Shown one piece after another: positions 24,321-35,454 of a stretch of DNA of 64,000 nt. The notes under the pieces are model-generated. The model searched no databases. It was not told the DNA's origin and was given only the letters and a program-made list of their open reading frames with translations. A program made the translations under genes and the position numbers. The stretch's first letter is position 1. Every line of letters begins with the position of its first letter. This stretch comes from Bryum argenteum. Its lineage: Eukaryota; Streptophyta; Bryopsida; Bryales; Bryaceae. The stretch spans positions 9,990,345 to 10,054,344 of the forward strand of contig CM073326.1 in NCBI GenBank assembly GCA_037043015.1, written 5' to 3'.

Positions 24321-24604
24321 TGTTATAACAAAAGCTAAGAGCAAAGCTTAAGAAGTAAGCAAAGTACTAAACCAAGGGTGCAAGCAAAGAAGTGAGAAGA
24401 GCAAGGCTCTCGTCTAGTTTATATGTGTAAAAGGAACAATACTTATCTCTAGTGAAAACTTGTGTAATCACATGTGGCTACACCTTTATTATCCAAATAA
24501 CTACAACTAAACTATCCGTTTACTATCCGTGTTTTACTAGGCGTTAATTCCAAGGTTAGAAAGTTTTTAGGTCGTATCACTACAACCTAGGTTGTATCAC
24601 AACA
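24321..24604 (-). repeat. Copia 5' LTR (284 bp)
   Basis: This is the right LTR, with TG...CA ends in minus orientation. The adjoining internal sequence (CGTTATAAGCATGC) is the expected PBS position but is too degenerate to assign a primer tRNA. Confidence 0.9.
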
Positions 24605-24609
24605 CACAC

Positions 24610-25530
24610 ACACCCGGATACATGCGGCTGCGGTTCGAGATCTGATCCATGCCGAGCCTACAACTCGACTCTGAAATATATGCTATGATCAAAAGCTCAA
24701 ATAACTCTTGAGAAACTATATCACAACTTTATGCAGTGTCGAACTCTTGAGGAACTATGTCACAATGTCATGAGAGTGATATGCGAGTGAGTAACTACGA
24801 CACATCGATTTGGGAGTGTCGAGATGTAACGCGGCCTTTCACTTGTCGCCAATTGGGATAATTTGAATTTGGATTGATTCGAAAGTTACCGCCAAAACGT
24901 CTGTGATCACGCACAAGCACAAATGCGCCACGTGCGCTTTCAAAGCTTGAGAACGGGCCGGATGCGGAAGATTCTAGTACTTACAAGCCTTGTTTGTACC
25001 AAAATTTGGGAAGTTTTTGAACCCTTAGAGCACGCCCACCTCGTCTCGCCGGGCCGGGAAAGTTAGGGATGGCGTGGCCTAGCAAAGTGACCAGTGTTCG
25101 TGAGGATTTTTGGCAAAGTAGGTAATTTTCTATTTTTTTCACACGCAATTGGTAATTTTTTATGGTCATTCGGTTGTGACTGCAACTAAGGTAAACCATC
25201 CAGTTCATATCCTTTAAAAACAAAAATCATTTTGGTTGTATTTCGTTAATGTTTCTACACTGAACGGCCAAAAATCCGGCATACACAATTTTGAGTCAAC
25301 ACAAGCAATAAAATCAAAATCAGCAGGAATAAAAAATCATAATTAGCTACTATGAAAAAATTAAACTTATCTTTGGCAAGATTTGAATCTGGCCTAACCC
25401 TTCCCGTTTGAAGGCCAAGGATTCCCCTGCATTAATTCTGATGAAGTAAGATTTGGTAGAAATAACTCAAAAGAGATTGCAAAGTACAACTTTGAGGAAA
25501 AAATATGAAGTGCAGCAGGAAGAATCAAGT
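24610..25530. other. No gene recognised; possible upstream remnant of the recombinase locus
   Basis: The first 30-50 bp may continue the open frame at 17,522 across the copia insertion. Beyond this I see no supported feature. Confidence 0.35.
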
Positions 25531-25534
25531 GAAC

Positions 25535-27095
25535 TCACCATTTTCACCAATTTGGAAGGAGTGTTCAGCAAGATATTTTTCTGGGTGTGAGATTAGATAC
25601 CTCCATTTTGCACTATTCTTCCACAAGTCCATAGCATCAACCAAAATATGATCATAATCATCTTGTGGGCCTTCTAATGCAACTCTTAAAATGACATCAA
25701 GGTTTTTTGTACTTAACCTATTTCAATGTTTTGTTTTAATGATATTTTGAATTGAAAAAGCTCTTTCGCAAGTAGTTGTACTTACACATTGGCATCTTGC
25801 TATATCAGCTAACAAGAGAATATCTGCGTATTTCACTTGCAAAGGTTCATTCCAAGTTACCATAGCCCAAAGGTCCAAAAAAGTTTTGTTGTTTTAATCT
25901 AAACTAGCTTGCAATTTGAAATTAAATAACTCTCTTCTACAAGCATCTGAATCAACAAGGAGGAAAAGTATTTTACCCTCCAAATTTTTTTAAACACCAT
26001 ATTACTTCAAAAGAAACTCCAACTAAGTAACACTCCATGAGTTTGAAACCAACTCTCTTTAAAAGCATGTTAGAAGGATTTAAAACACTAAAAACATAGG
26101 TGATATCATTGTCACTAAATCTCTCTTATAAAGTCCTACATACAGCTCCAGCATACACTTTTTAGAAAGCAAGAGCTTTTTCTAAATCAACACGTGTTTT
26201 ATCTCTAATCACGTCTATAGAATGAAATTTAGCCCATCTAATTTCACTAGACAACCTCATAAGATATCCATTAGGTGGGCCAAAAGTTGGAATGATGTGG
26301 TAACTACTACTTTCATTGAAAGTGCATTAGTTCAAATCTGGATTCTCTATAGCATACAACATACGAATGCTTTCAACTTCGGTCCTTACTATTAAACCAA
26401 GTGTTGCCACATCAATATACTTATGTTGAAAGATCTTTCATAATATGAACAAACCACAAAGGAAATCCGCCAAAAAATACAAAATGTAAATAAAAGACCT
26501 CAATTTTTAAGACAATCAAATGATTGTGCCATCATTTTTTTCTTTTGGCACATCTTGAAGAAAACGTGAACTCATTAAAAAAAATCACACAAAGTGAGCA
26601 TCCATCGGTACCAAAAGCAACACACTTCAAAAAGTTCAAGCCCTATTCTTTCATAAATTTCAACAACTTTTAAAAAATCTCTTTCGCATCATTTCTACCA
26701 TTTGCAATCTCAAGCACAGACAAAAACCAACTTACAGGCATCCCTTCCTCTACAAATGTGGCAAATACCACAACATGCCCAGTGGTACTTACATCAGTTG
26801 AGTTATCAATCATTAATAAAAAAAATTGAATCTCTAATTCTATCCAAAAAAAAATTCTGAATTACATTTGACATAGAAAAGATCATTTCTGCACAAGACT
26901 TTTCATCACATGTAATAAAGACTTTTCATTATATTGGACTTGGCACTTAAGAACAACTTGTAAAGAGATGAAAATTTGTTAAGGTAATTGTCTCTTTAGC
27001 TAAGAAATAAGCAAATCTAAATAAACTCATCAAAGCATCTTCCATGTTGTAATGATTTTTTTCAACTATTTTGTTCATTACTTTCTCACTTTAAT
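25535..27095 (-). pseudogene. hAT-family transposase relic (ZNF862/TTF-type), multiple stops
   Basis: Read on the minus strand in several frames, the order of blocks matches a hAT transposase. AYFLAKETI (about 27,000) is followed by MIDNSTDVSTTGHVVVFATF (catalytic DxSTD-like block, about 26,770-26,830), VEEGMPVSWFLSVLEI, GLNFLKCVAFGTDG, and finally the C-terminal dimerisation block ADIARCQC...TTCERAFSIQN with RLSTKNLDVILRVALEGP (25,680-25,810). Numerous stops and frameshifts are present. The N-terminal TTF zinc finger and terminal repeats were not found; sequence upstream of about 27,100 looks unrelated. Confidence 0.75.
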
Positions 27096-27516
27096 GGAAA
27101 CGGTTCACGCTTGCCAAAGTTGCTTTCTAGAATATTTAATTTATTTTATTCCTATTCTAATTTCCTAATTGGAACATTTAGACCAAATCTTTCGGTTCCG
27201 AGGAAATCCATGACCTTGGGTGGAATTTTGCCTAAATGCCTCCGCTTTGATCAATTTTATTCTAATTTGGTAATTTTGATTGGTGTCAATGTACTTATGG
27301 CATGCTTCAGGTATATTTTTTATGCTTTCACTATTATTCATAGTTTAGCACATTTGCATTATAATTGCTTGGATACCTTCTATCTAAATAATCAAGGAAT
27401 TTGTTAAACCATGCGGATAAATTAGTGGATGAACGCATATTCATCCGGTGGAGCGGATAAAGCTTTTGTTCTAATTACTCCGAATTAGATCAGGCATCAG
27501 AGGGTTAGTTAGGTTT

Positions 27517-27816
27517 TTGGGGTGTGAGTTTTTTGGCAGGAAGGAGAGAGCGTATCAAGATGTCGGTGAAAGCCTTCGGAAGCAGCTCGCAGACACGGCG
27601 AGACTAGCTTATCAGGGGGTCGGTGAATGCCTCCAGAAGCAGCTCGTGCGACGGGATAACGTAAAAACAGAATCGGCACCGCCAGTGCCGATCCAGAAGA
27701 AGGGAGGTCGAAGGGCCGACGGCGACCGCAATATCGATATCGGCGCTGACAACAGCAGCAGAACGAGGAACATCAGCAAGATCGGATCGGAGCGCGAGAG
27801 CCGAAGGAAGATCTAG
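27517..27816 (+). other. GC-rich ORF with internal peptide repeat, function unknown
   Basis: A 99-codon frame lies in a GC-rich island (27.5-28.1 kb) inside AT-rich DNA. Its N-terminal half has a duplicated motif, AYQ-VGE-L-KQL (residues about 11-23 and 31-43), matching a DNA duplication of about 60 bp. The rest is Arg/Asp/Ser-rich. I recognise no family. It may be a fragment of a retroelement leader or LTR rather than a gene; alternative frames are also open because of GC content. Confidence 0.2.
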
Positions 27817-28149
27817 CAATCGGGATGGAGACGACATCAACGACGACTAACGCCGAAAGAAGATTCAGCTATCGGGAAAGAAGCGACACCGCCGGCATCG
27901 ACCAGAGCCGACGGCAACACCAACAGGACGAAGGAAGTCGATGCCAGCAGCAGCAGGACGAGGTATGCCGGCGTCGGTGCAGGAGAGTATCGGCAACGAC
28001 ATAGAGACGGGGATCGGAGGTGCGCCAACGGTGACAGCAGTAAAGGAGCCGGTCCGCCGACATCGACACCAACGGCGATCGCAATACCAAAGCACTAGTA
28101 CCGCGAGAGCTCTTCCCCCTCACTTCCAAATTCTTTCTTACATTACGCT

Positions 28150-30435
28150 CGTGTTGTGTTGAGGTGACATTTAACGTAGTGGTTCAGTGGTTGATGTTCA
28201 GGTGACATGTAACGGTGGTTTGTCTACCAAAAACCATGTAGTTGGTTGTCATGTAATTGTATTTAACAGTTTAATTAATCGTAATTTGCATGTGGAATGG
28301 TATTTGTGATTGAGGGTCGATGTTGCTCTTGTTTATCATACTGAAGTCGATTGTGTTGTGTTGAAATCAGAACCGGGTAGAAATCGCGCGGAAGCGCTGC
28401 CCAAAAAGTTTCTATCTAATCTAATTTGTGTCTAGGCTAGGAATTGCATATTTAATTACCCGTTATCCCTTATGTGATAATTGTGTTGCATGAAAACTAA
28501 GAAGAAAAGATTTCAATATAAGATAGATGTGGGTATGAATTTGAATGATGTGCTGAAATTATAAAGAGAATTCAAAAAGACATTTCTTGAAAGGCTAGTT
28601 TCTATTGCCCTCGATCCTCACGGCCCAACTCGTGGCTTTAATATCAGATAACTGGAATTAAGGCTCACATCTAACTTCTTGTGTTCTTATAACATGTTAT
28701 GGTCCTGGAAAGCTGAAAGTTTACTATTTACTGAACCAACCTTAACAATCACATTTCTAGCCTGCTTTTCTCCACACACTTTACAAAACACCATACCCGG
28801 ATCTGAATTAAACTCAATCCACTGAAATTGACTACATTATGCATCCTTCCAAGCTAGTCTTGTTGACTCAACTTGTGTTAGTTATTTGTTAGGTGAATGT
28901 GAAGTGTTTTGTGATGGGAAATTTGATATGTCTAGATTCTATTCATTTTTCAAAAGCTTATCCCTCATAATTCTCTGCTTTTTAGCCATATTCTTCCTTA
29001 TTTTCATCTGAACTCAAAGGAAAATGAACACGCAATGAAGATTTTATCTTACACAACCGAAATGGACTGTAACAGCAAATACTAATAAAAAGCAATAATG
29101 CATCTCTTGTAACAATGTCAAACATTTACTTGCTTTACAATTCACACCAAATACCAAGCAAACATTCCAAAATTCATTCTTCGAGCATACAGTGCAAAAA
29201 TCATGCAAACACTTCAAGTGACAATCAAATTCTCTAAAGACCATTCAATCATTACATATATAATGCAATGATATTTATTCATAAAGTAGAAACCAAAAAA
29301 CCTTACAGATTTTGGTTATCTTGTTATCAAGCTCGGAGCAATAAGAACTTCCGAGGTTTGTAAAACAAATGAAACAAATACATCAACAACATAGAGGTTA
29401 TAAATTAAGTGCATAAGAGAATAACAATCACAAAAGCTATCAATTACAAATTGCAAAACGAAAGGCCTGAGATTAAGATTTTTACGATGGAACAAACAGG
29501 CAAGCAGATTTAGTAACTTGCTAACTCAAATTTAAACCTAACTCGAAATAAGTCCGTGAGTGTTTCTGCAAACAAAGAAGATATTGGTACCACAAAAAAC
29601 ATTGAAGAGAAAAGGACTGACAACCTCGATAGTCACAAAATGCTCGTAGGTAGCCGTAATAACCTTTTGCAACACAAATTTCCTCATGACAAAAAAACTT
29701 TGAAAACAAGACTTGCACTAGGCTTGAAGACAGACATACCTTAATATCACCTCATTCAAATCCCCACTCCATCAAATCTGTGAAAGCGACCTCGACTACA
29801 ATTTCTATCATTATTCCGGCGCTCTGAAAAATAAGATTGAGATAGTGGTCGCAAAGGTTTGTGTAGCCGAAAGTTAAAGTTTCGGGGAATCGGAATATTA
29901 GCCTCGGCACAAATTTACACTCATCTTCTTCTTCACTTTCACCTCTCGGTCCTATCTTATCCAAAAATCTAAAATTTTATTTTATATTTTTTGTTCTTCA
30001 CATTTATATAACACATTGGCGCGTTTATGAAATGAAATCATAATTAAGCATTCTATTAAGATATCTCTGCATTGCCTGTAGAAGATAAATAACAAACAAA
30101 TTTAAGTAATAAAAAAGTGAATGAAAAAATACAAAATACCAACTTAATTTCTCAAAAATCTTATAGTCACAATTTATGCAATGTAAGAAGTTTGCTCCTA
30201 TTTCTACAAAAGTTTTTGTAGAATACATGTTACAAGTAATTTTAAGTAGTTTGCTAAAAATAGCTCTCTTTTGTTTTAAGTCTGAGAAAAACGTATGAGA
30301 AGACCTCTTCAAGTGTGATCGAAGTGTATTCCTTTCATCAACTTCGAAAATAATTCGTTTCTATTTCATCGATGTTCCATTCTCGTACGTTTCACATTCT
30401 TTTGAAAAGAAGAAATGAAAGTTCGTCTGCAAAGA
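28150..30435. other. No gene recognised (AT-rich)
   Basis: I see only short AT-biased frames and no repeat border or RNA gene. A short GC-rich stretch at about 28,375-28,410 (AACCGGGTAGAAATCGCGCG) could be a remnant of a retroelement end but cannot be assigned. Confidence 0.55.
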
Positions 30436-30439
30436 GATG

Positions 30440-30900
30440 TTATAGTTAGTACATCACTTGGTGCATGTCTTTCACTACTTTATTTTTCTTCGACCCTTCA
30501 AAAAACTCGTTGACAATAGATTGCAATTCAAAGATATGCTTGCACGTAGATACTTTATTGGTGCAATTGGAATAATATGTTTTCAAGTACACACTGTAAC
30601 GAAGAATGAAAGAAGGAAGAAGAGACAATATCTAATACAACAGAAGTACAAATTTTATTAGTAACTCTGTTATTAAAATTCTATTACAAATTCTAGTACT
30701 AATATAAAAATAAATTACATTATATCTTGGTTTCTGCTATTCCCTCATGTCAAGGCTGGGCCAATCGTATTAAGAAAGAACCGAATGAGTCCGTAGGGAT
30801 ATGTAATGGATTGTATTAATCCCCAGCGTCAAGGTTGAGCCAATCTCATAGAGAAAGGACCGAACGAGTCCGCAGGGATATTTAATGATTTTGTACCAAT
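30440..30900. repeat. Duplicated segment, copy 1 (partner 31,214-31,790)
   Basis: Two blocks are shared with 31,214-31,790. One (30,478-30,614) encodes on the minus strand a peptide with VYLKTYYSNCTN and VSTCKHIFELQSIV. The other is non-coding, with CTAATACAACAGA and a 74-bp subrepeat containing ACCGAATGAGTCCGTAGGGA, present twice here. The block order differs between the copies (coding then non-coding here, reversed in the partner), so it was a rearranged tandem array rather than a simple duplication. Confidence 0.65.
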
Positions 30901-31213
30901 CTCTGCTCTGTATCACATTTCTTCATATCTTTGCTTAAAAATGACAATTTTAAGGGAATACTAAACATTTATTGAAATGTTGTTCTTTCCATTTCCTTTT
31001 GTTTTTTAGAATCTCCACGGATTTCTCCCACGTAAAAAATCTGAAAGAATTTCAGGAATTATAAAAAGTTTAGAAAACCTTTCATACGTAATGACTTTAT
31101 AATATGTGAATAATTTCTTAATGAAAAAAAAGATTATAGTAAAAAACGTGATAATTGAATGATTACTCAAATAATATTATAAAATCATAAATTCAATCAC
31201 TAAATATCGTCAT

Positions 31214-31790
31214 ATCTAATACAACAGATCCACGAACTGTATTAGTAGATCTTTTATTAAAATTATCTTACAAATTCTATTACTAATATAAAAATAAATT
31301 ACACTATATGTTGGTTTTTGTTAATCTCCACGTCAAGGTTGAACCAATCTCCTTAAGAAAGAACCGAATGAGTCCGTAGGGATATATAATGGATTGTATT
31401 AATTTCCGCCATTTATTGCTCCTCCATAGAAACACCCTCCATTGATACATCCATTTGAGATGAAACTGTGATGTCAATATTTTTTGTCTCCGAGATCATA
31501 CGTAATATATTTTCCACCAATTTATTTATCTTCGGCTCTTCAAAAAACTCCCTGACAATAGATTGCAGTCGAAGGATGTCCTTGCACGTAGACACTATAT
31601 TGGTGCAATTGCAATAGTATGTTTTCAAGTACACACCGTAACAAAGAATGAAAGAAATCTTACTTTTCACATGGAATACGAGTTGTTCTTTCTCAATCAC
31701 CTTCAATATGTTCATTGGAGTTTGTTGATAAACTTTGTATAGCATCTCTCCTCCTTTCAATCTATGACAGTTAGTTTTCTGCGAAGCTGA
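31214..31790. repeat. Duplicated segment, copy 2
   Basis: The non-coding block (31,214-31,402) with one 74-bp subrepeat is followed by the coding-like block at 31,522-31,657. Identity to copy 1 is roughly 80% by eye. Confidence 0.65.
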
Positions 31791-31793
31791 CAA
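31413..31793 (-). CDS. Hypothetical ORF, 126 codons, conserved with a decayed copy at 30.4-30.6 kb
   Basis: The frame contains ISFILCYGVYLKTYYCNCTN, then IVSTCKDILRLQSIVREFFE and KLVENILRMI. The related minus-strand frame at 30,446-30,628 preserves about 35 residues with mostly conservative changes, suggesting past coding function. No family is recognised. It could be part of an unrecognised mobile element or a single exon. It has no signal peptide or clear membrane segment. Confidence 0.3.
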   Translation of the reverse strand: MSASQKTNCHRLKGGEMLYKVYQQTPMNILKVIEKEQLVFHVKSKISFILCYGVYLKTYYCNCTNIVSTCKDILRLQSIVREFFEEPKINKLVENILRMISETKNIDITVSSQMDVSMEGVSMEEQ

Positions 31794-32879
31794 GAGCTCT
31801 TACGCCTCCATCCACGAGACATCCCTTACCCACCGTCGCCGTCGCGAGCCGGTAGCCGCGAGCCGCCGTACCTAGTCGCTGTCGCGACTGCCGCGGGCCG
31901 CTGCCTTGCCCGACAGTCCCTGGTCGTCTGCTCTTCGCTTATTGACGCTCTGCAGTGCTGCTCCGAAGGCCCTTCCGGGATTGCATGTTCATCCTGCCAA
32001 ATTGCAGAAGTTGTGGGATAGAGGCTTGCAGGTGCATAATATTTGTATTCATTGTTTTTGTAGAGATGCACTCAAATTTAATTGTGAAGCGGTGAAGACT
32101 CAGCACTTGACTGTTATTTTATTTTTTGAATCGTATATATTAGAGTGACGTCTCATGTGGGAAGACTGCAAATTCTGTGAGATATATGGTTTCGTAATTT
32201 AAAATAATGATGATGCAAGGTTTAAGATTATGCAATGCGGTTGGGTTTTATTATTATGTTAATAAAATGACAATTAAAGATAGCATAGAATAGGATATTG
32301 TAACGTGTAATAGATAAAAATAGATTCTATTGCATTAGTCAAAGATTGCAGACTTCTTTGTTTTTGTCTCGTTTTGTTTACATTTTATTTAACATGTTTT
32401 GTTTTGCTTATTTTTTATTTAATATACAATGAGTTAAGTTTAGTTTAAAGTTTAACCCCTAAACGTCTCTGATGTCGAAAAACGACATTCTGGATGAGGC
32501 CGGAGATGTTTAAACGGCTGCCATTTTTTTATCTCGTCTTTGCTTCATCCGGTTGTTTTTCGAGGTTACTGCAGATCAAATGTAGTTTTCTATGGGATAG
32601 TTTCCATTACCGATAATAAGAATCGTAATTTTGGAATGATTTTGAAAGCGAGGAGGTTTTTGTTTTGTTTCACCCACTTGCAAATTTTGTCCAAAATTTT
32701 TTACCGCACTGATTGATTTGAAAGCAGCAAAGATTTAGTCTTTGAAATGAGGAAAGAAATTGTCTTTGCTTCTTGACGATTTACTTCAACAAAAAGGTGA
32801 TTTTCGAAAGATAGATTTATATAAAGAATTACTACGCCGAGTTATTAACAACTCTATTTTTTACGCGCCGCAAGATTAC
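31794..32879. other. No gene recognised; short GC-rich patch 31.80-31.99 kb
   Basis: A GC-rich patch (CCGTCGCCGTCGCGAGCC) is followed by AT-rich DNA. Near 32,452 the motif TTAACCCCTAAA followed by a self-complementary GTCGAAAAACGAC resembles the left end of the TTAA-type repeats seen elsewhere in the window. Confidence 0.4.
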
Positions 32880-33441
32880 TCGAGACTCCCAAGATTACGC
32901 GACCTCCAAGATTAACTTCAAACCCCAAGAAACACTGAGACCCCACAAGAAACACTGTGACCTCCAAAAAAACCAGATCCCAAGAAAAACTCGGCACTCC
33001 ACGCAAAAATTCCGAGACCGTGACAAGAATCTGAAACCCAAGACAAACCAGACCCCAAGAATAACTCTGGGACCTTCAAGACTAACTTGTGACCTAAGAT
33101 TAACTGTGACTCCCAAGATTAACTTGACCTCCAAGACTAACTTCGAACCCCAAGAAACATCACACCCCCTAAGAAACACTTGGGATCTTTAATAAACACT
33201 TCTGACCTCCAAGAAAAAACTGCAGACGCCCAAGAAAAACTCGAGACGCCCTTCTAAGAACTTTAATTCCAAATCATCTGGAACCACGAAGTACTCACTT
33301 GGGATCCCCAAGTAATAACTTGGGACCCATAAGTACTAACTTGGGACCCCCAAGTACAAACTTGGAACTCCCTAATAATAAGTTGGGATCCTCAAGTACG
33401 AACTTGGGACCCCAAGTAATAACTTGAGACCCCCAAGTATA
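32880..33441. repeat. Degenerate minisatellite of about 20-24 bp units
   Basis: Many imperfect tandem units occur, in two zones. The first (about 32,880-33,250) is built on CCCAAGAWWAACT-like units. The second (33,290-33,441) is more regular, with units such as ACTTGGGACCCCCAAGTA that are themselves near-palindromes, so each could form a hairpin. Long frames on the minus strand through it (repeating GPKLVL) arise from the repeat itself. Confidence 0.8.
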
Positions 33442-35415
33442 ATTATTTAAAATTACTACTGAGAAAGTTAAATTACTTGCCGTAAAAGTCCGAAGTGGGC
33501 AGACAGAGGCCATGGAAAGCATCCTCTACCACATTCTCTTTTTTCTAGGAAGTTATGTCTTGACACGCTTCTTTATTATTTAATCGACAGACTTTTATTT
33601 AATACTTATAAGATTTTCGATTTATGTAAAAGATTGACATTTCTTACACTTTTTTTTTTTCCTCTTTTCCTTATAAAACGCATGACCGTGTTTCTTCTTT
33701 TTCCAAAGACACAATATCCAAAGTTAGAAGGCGGTCTCCAATAGAGGAATAAATTTTGACCTATGCATCATTCTGAAGTCTTTGTGAAGCGATAAAATTC
33801 CAAAATTATATTTGTTTCCGGCTTTATCTTTCTTACTTTGAGACTTAAAATTTTGTGGTTTACTTTTTTTGGAGTGCGAATTTTGATCAAGGTGTATTTC
33901 TTCAAATACCCCAGAAGTAGGGTTTGCCCCTCTATTTTCAACCCCCAAATCTCGTTGTTTTTGAAATGGATGGAGACCCAAAAAAATTCAAAAGTACACT
34001 TAAATTGACATGCTTATAATTTAGTTATCTTTGAAGCGGATCTCACGGTTAGAATTCTCATATTTGACTCCTATTCATTTCTATTGTGATTTTAGTTTTT
34101 GAAGATTTTTTGCAACATTTCAGCGTTTTGACCCCCAAGGAAGTTTAGAGGTTAAGAATGAACATAAATAAGATATTGAATAAGCTAGGGATTAGGGTTT
34201 AAATGAAACTAAACTTGAATCAAATTCAATTCACTTAGAGTTATATTTTTTTGCTTTAAGTTAACTATAAATTTGATTTAAAAAATTGTATTTTTTTAAA
34301 TACTACATAACATGTAAAAAACGAGAATATCGATATCATTTTGATTTGACACAATGATAAAGAGATAAGACATATTGATTGTTTTTAAAGGTTTGACTTC
34401 AATGCTTAAGAATTATTATCGGAAAATCTTTGAGCCTATTTGCGTCTGAATTTATATTGAAAGACAGCAACAGATGAGTCATCACCCGTGGGGGTATAAG
34501 GTTAATAGAAAATAACCTTTTCTTGAACTTGTAATCTCATAACCTCAATTTGAGCCGCATCCTAATCATCTTTGCGAAGTGCATATACACAAAAAGAATT
34601 ATTTGACAACAATTCATAAACTAATATATCAAAATTTATATTTTTTGGGAGTTTACAAAAATTAATATATAAACAATCATTATACAAAAGAAAAAAGCAA
34701 TATGAATAAAATTCATATACTTCAGCAAACATGTTTTAAGTAAAAACAGAGATATTGCATTGTTTAAAAAAAAAGTTTATTAATTTTTCAATCAAATAAG
34801 TAGTATTGTTATGAATTAAATAAGATAATGGGTTGAAACTCATACCATTTACTTTTAAAGAATATGCAAGAATTTGCACTACTTTCTTGATGATGAAGAA
34901 CCGGTATGAGACACATTTATACTTCGATTTGTCAATGCCCGTTAACATCTGCTGCCGATAGCAGAACGAGAATTAACTACAAGTTATTTTTTTTTAAATT
35001 TTTGTTCGCTTTTTTATTCCTAATTCTTGTATTTTTCTTCGCCTCTTCACTACGGTTCAATATTTTGACTTTCTGTTTGCTTATGTGATTTTTTTGCAAA
35101 GTGAGTGAAGTACAATTTGGCTTCCAGCGATGAGAAAGAGTAATTAGTCATTATTTCGACGATGTGCAAACATTTTGTAAATGTTTTGAACGAGGAGAGA
35201 GAAAGTACACTTGAAATGCACGTGTAGGAAGAATTAAACCTGTTAAGAATTCAAACCTTTTAATTTAAACCTTTTAGGAATTTTGAAGAAAAGCACGAGC
35301 AAATTCGAAACGATTATTTTTCAAAATCGCCGGTTTTCGGGCCGTAGTTATTTCAAATTCTCTAATCTCCATTTGTAAAATTTATGATGCTATTGTAAGA
35401 CATGACTCTCATCAA

Positions 35416-35454
<39 letters not shown>

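Larger units (their letters stand above)
17537..24604 (-). mobile_element. Ty1/copia LTR retrotransposon (degenerate), TSD cacac
   Basis: The LTRs at 17537-17820 and 24321-24604 (both 284 bp) bound gag, protease, integrase, reverse transcriptase and RNase H remnants in copia order (integrase before RT) on the minus strand. The 5-bp target duplication is cacac at 17532-17536 and 24605-24609. The LTRs differ at roughly 20 positions by eye, so the insertion is old compared with the element at 43.9-57.3 kb. The body is interrupted by a solo LTR at 19100-20621. Several stops and frameshifts make it non-autonomous. Confidence 0.9.

Noticed and set aside
27837-28129. Overlapping minus ORFs in the GC-rich island
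   Set aside because: Several frames are open at once because of base composition; none has a recognisable domain.
30770-31385. Hammerhead-ribozyme-like core (GAATGAGTCCGTAGGGA) in the 74-bp subrepeats
   Set aside because: The conserved CTGATGA is altered with an extra base and the GAAA after stem II is missing, so a catalytic hammerhead is not supported.
32880-33441. CRISPR-like array
   Set aside because: Units are contiguous, degenerate and without unique spacers, in a eukaryotic context with no cas genes.
32895-33522. Minus-strand frames with repeating GPKLVL peptides
   Set aside because: The repeats reflect the minisatellite DNA, not a protein family.
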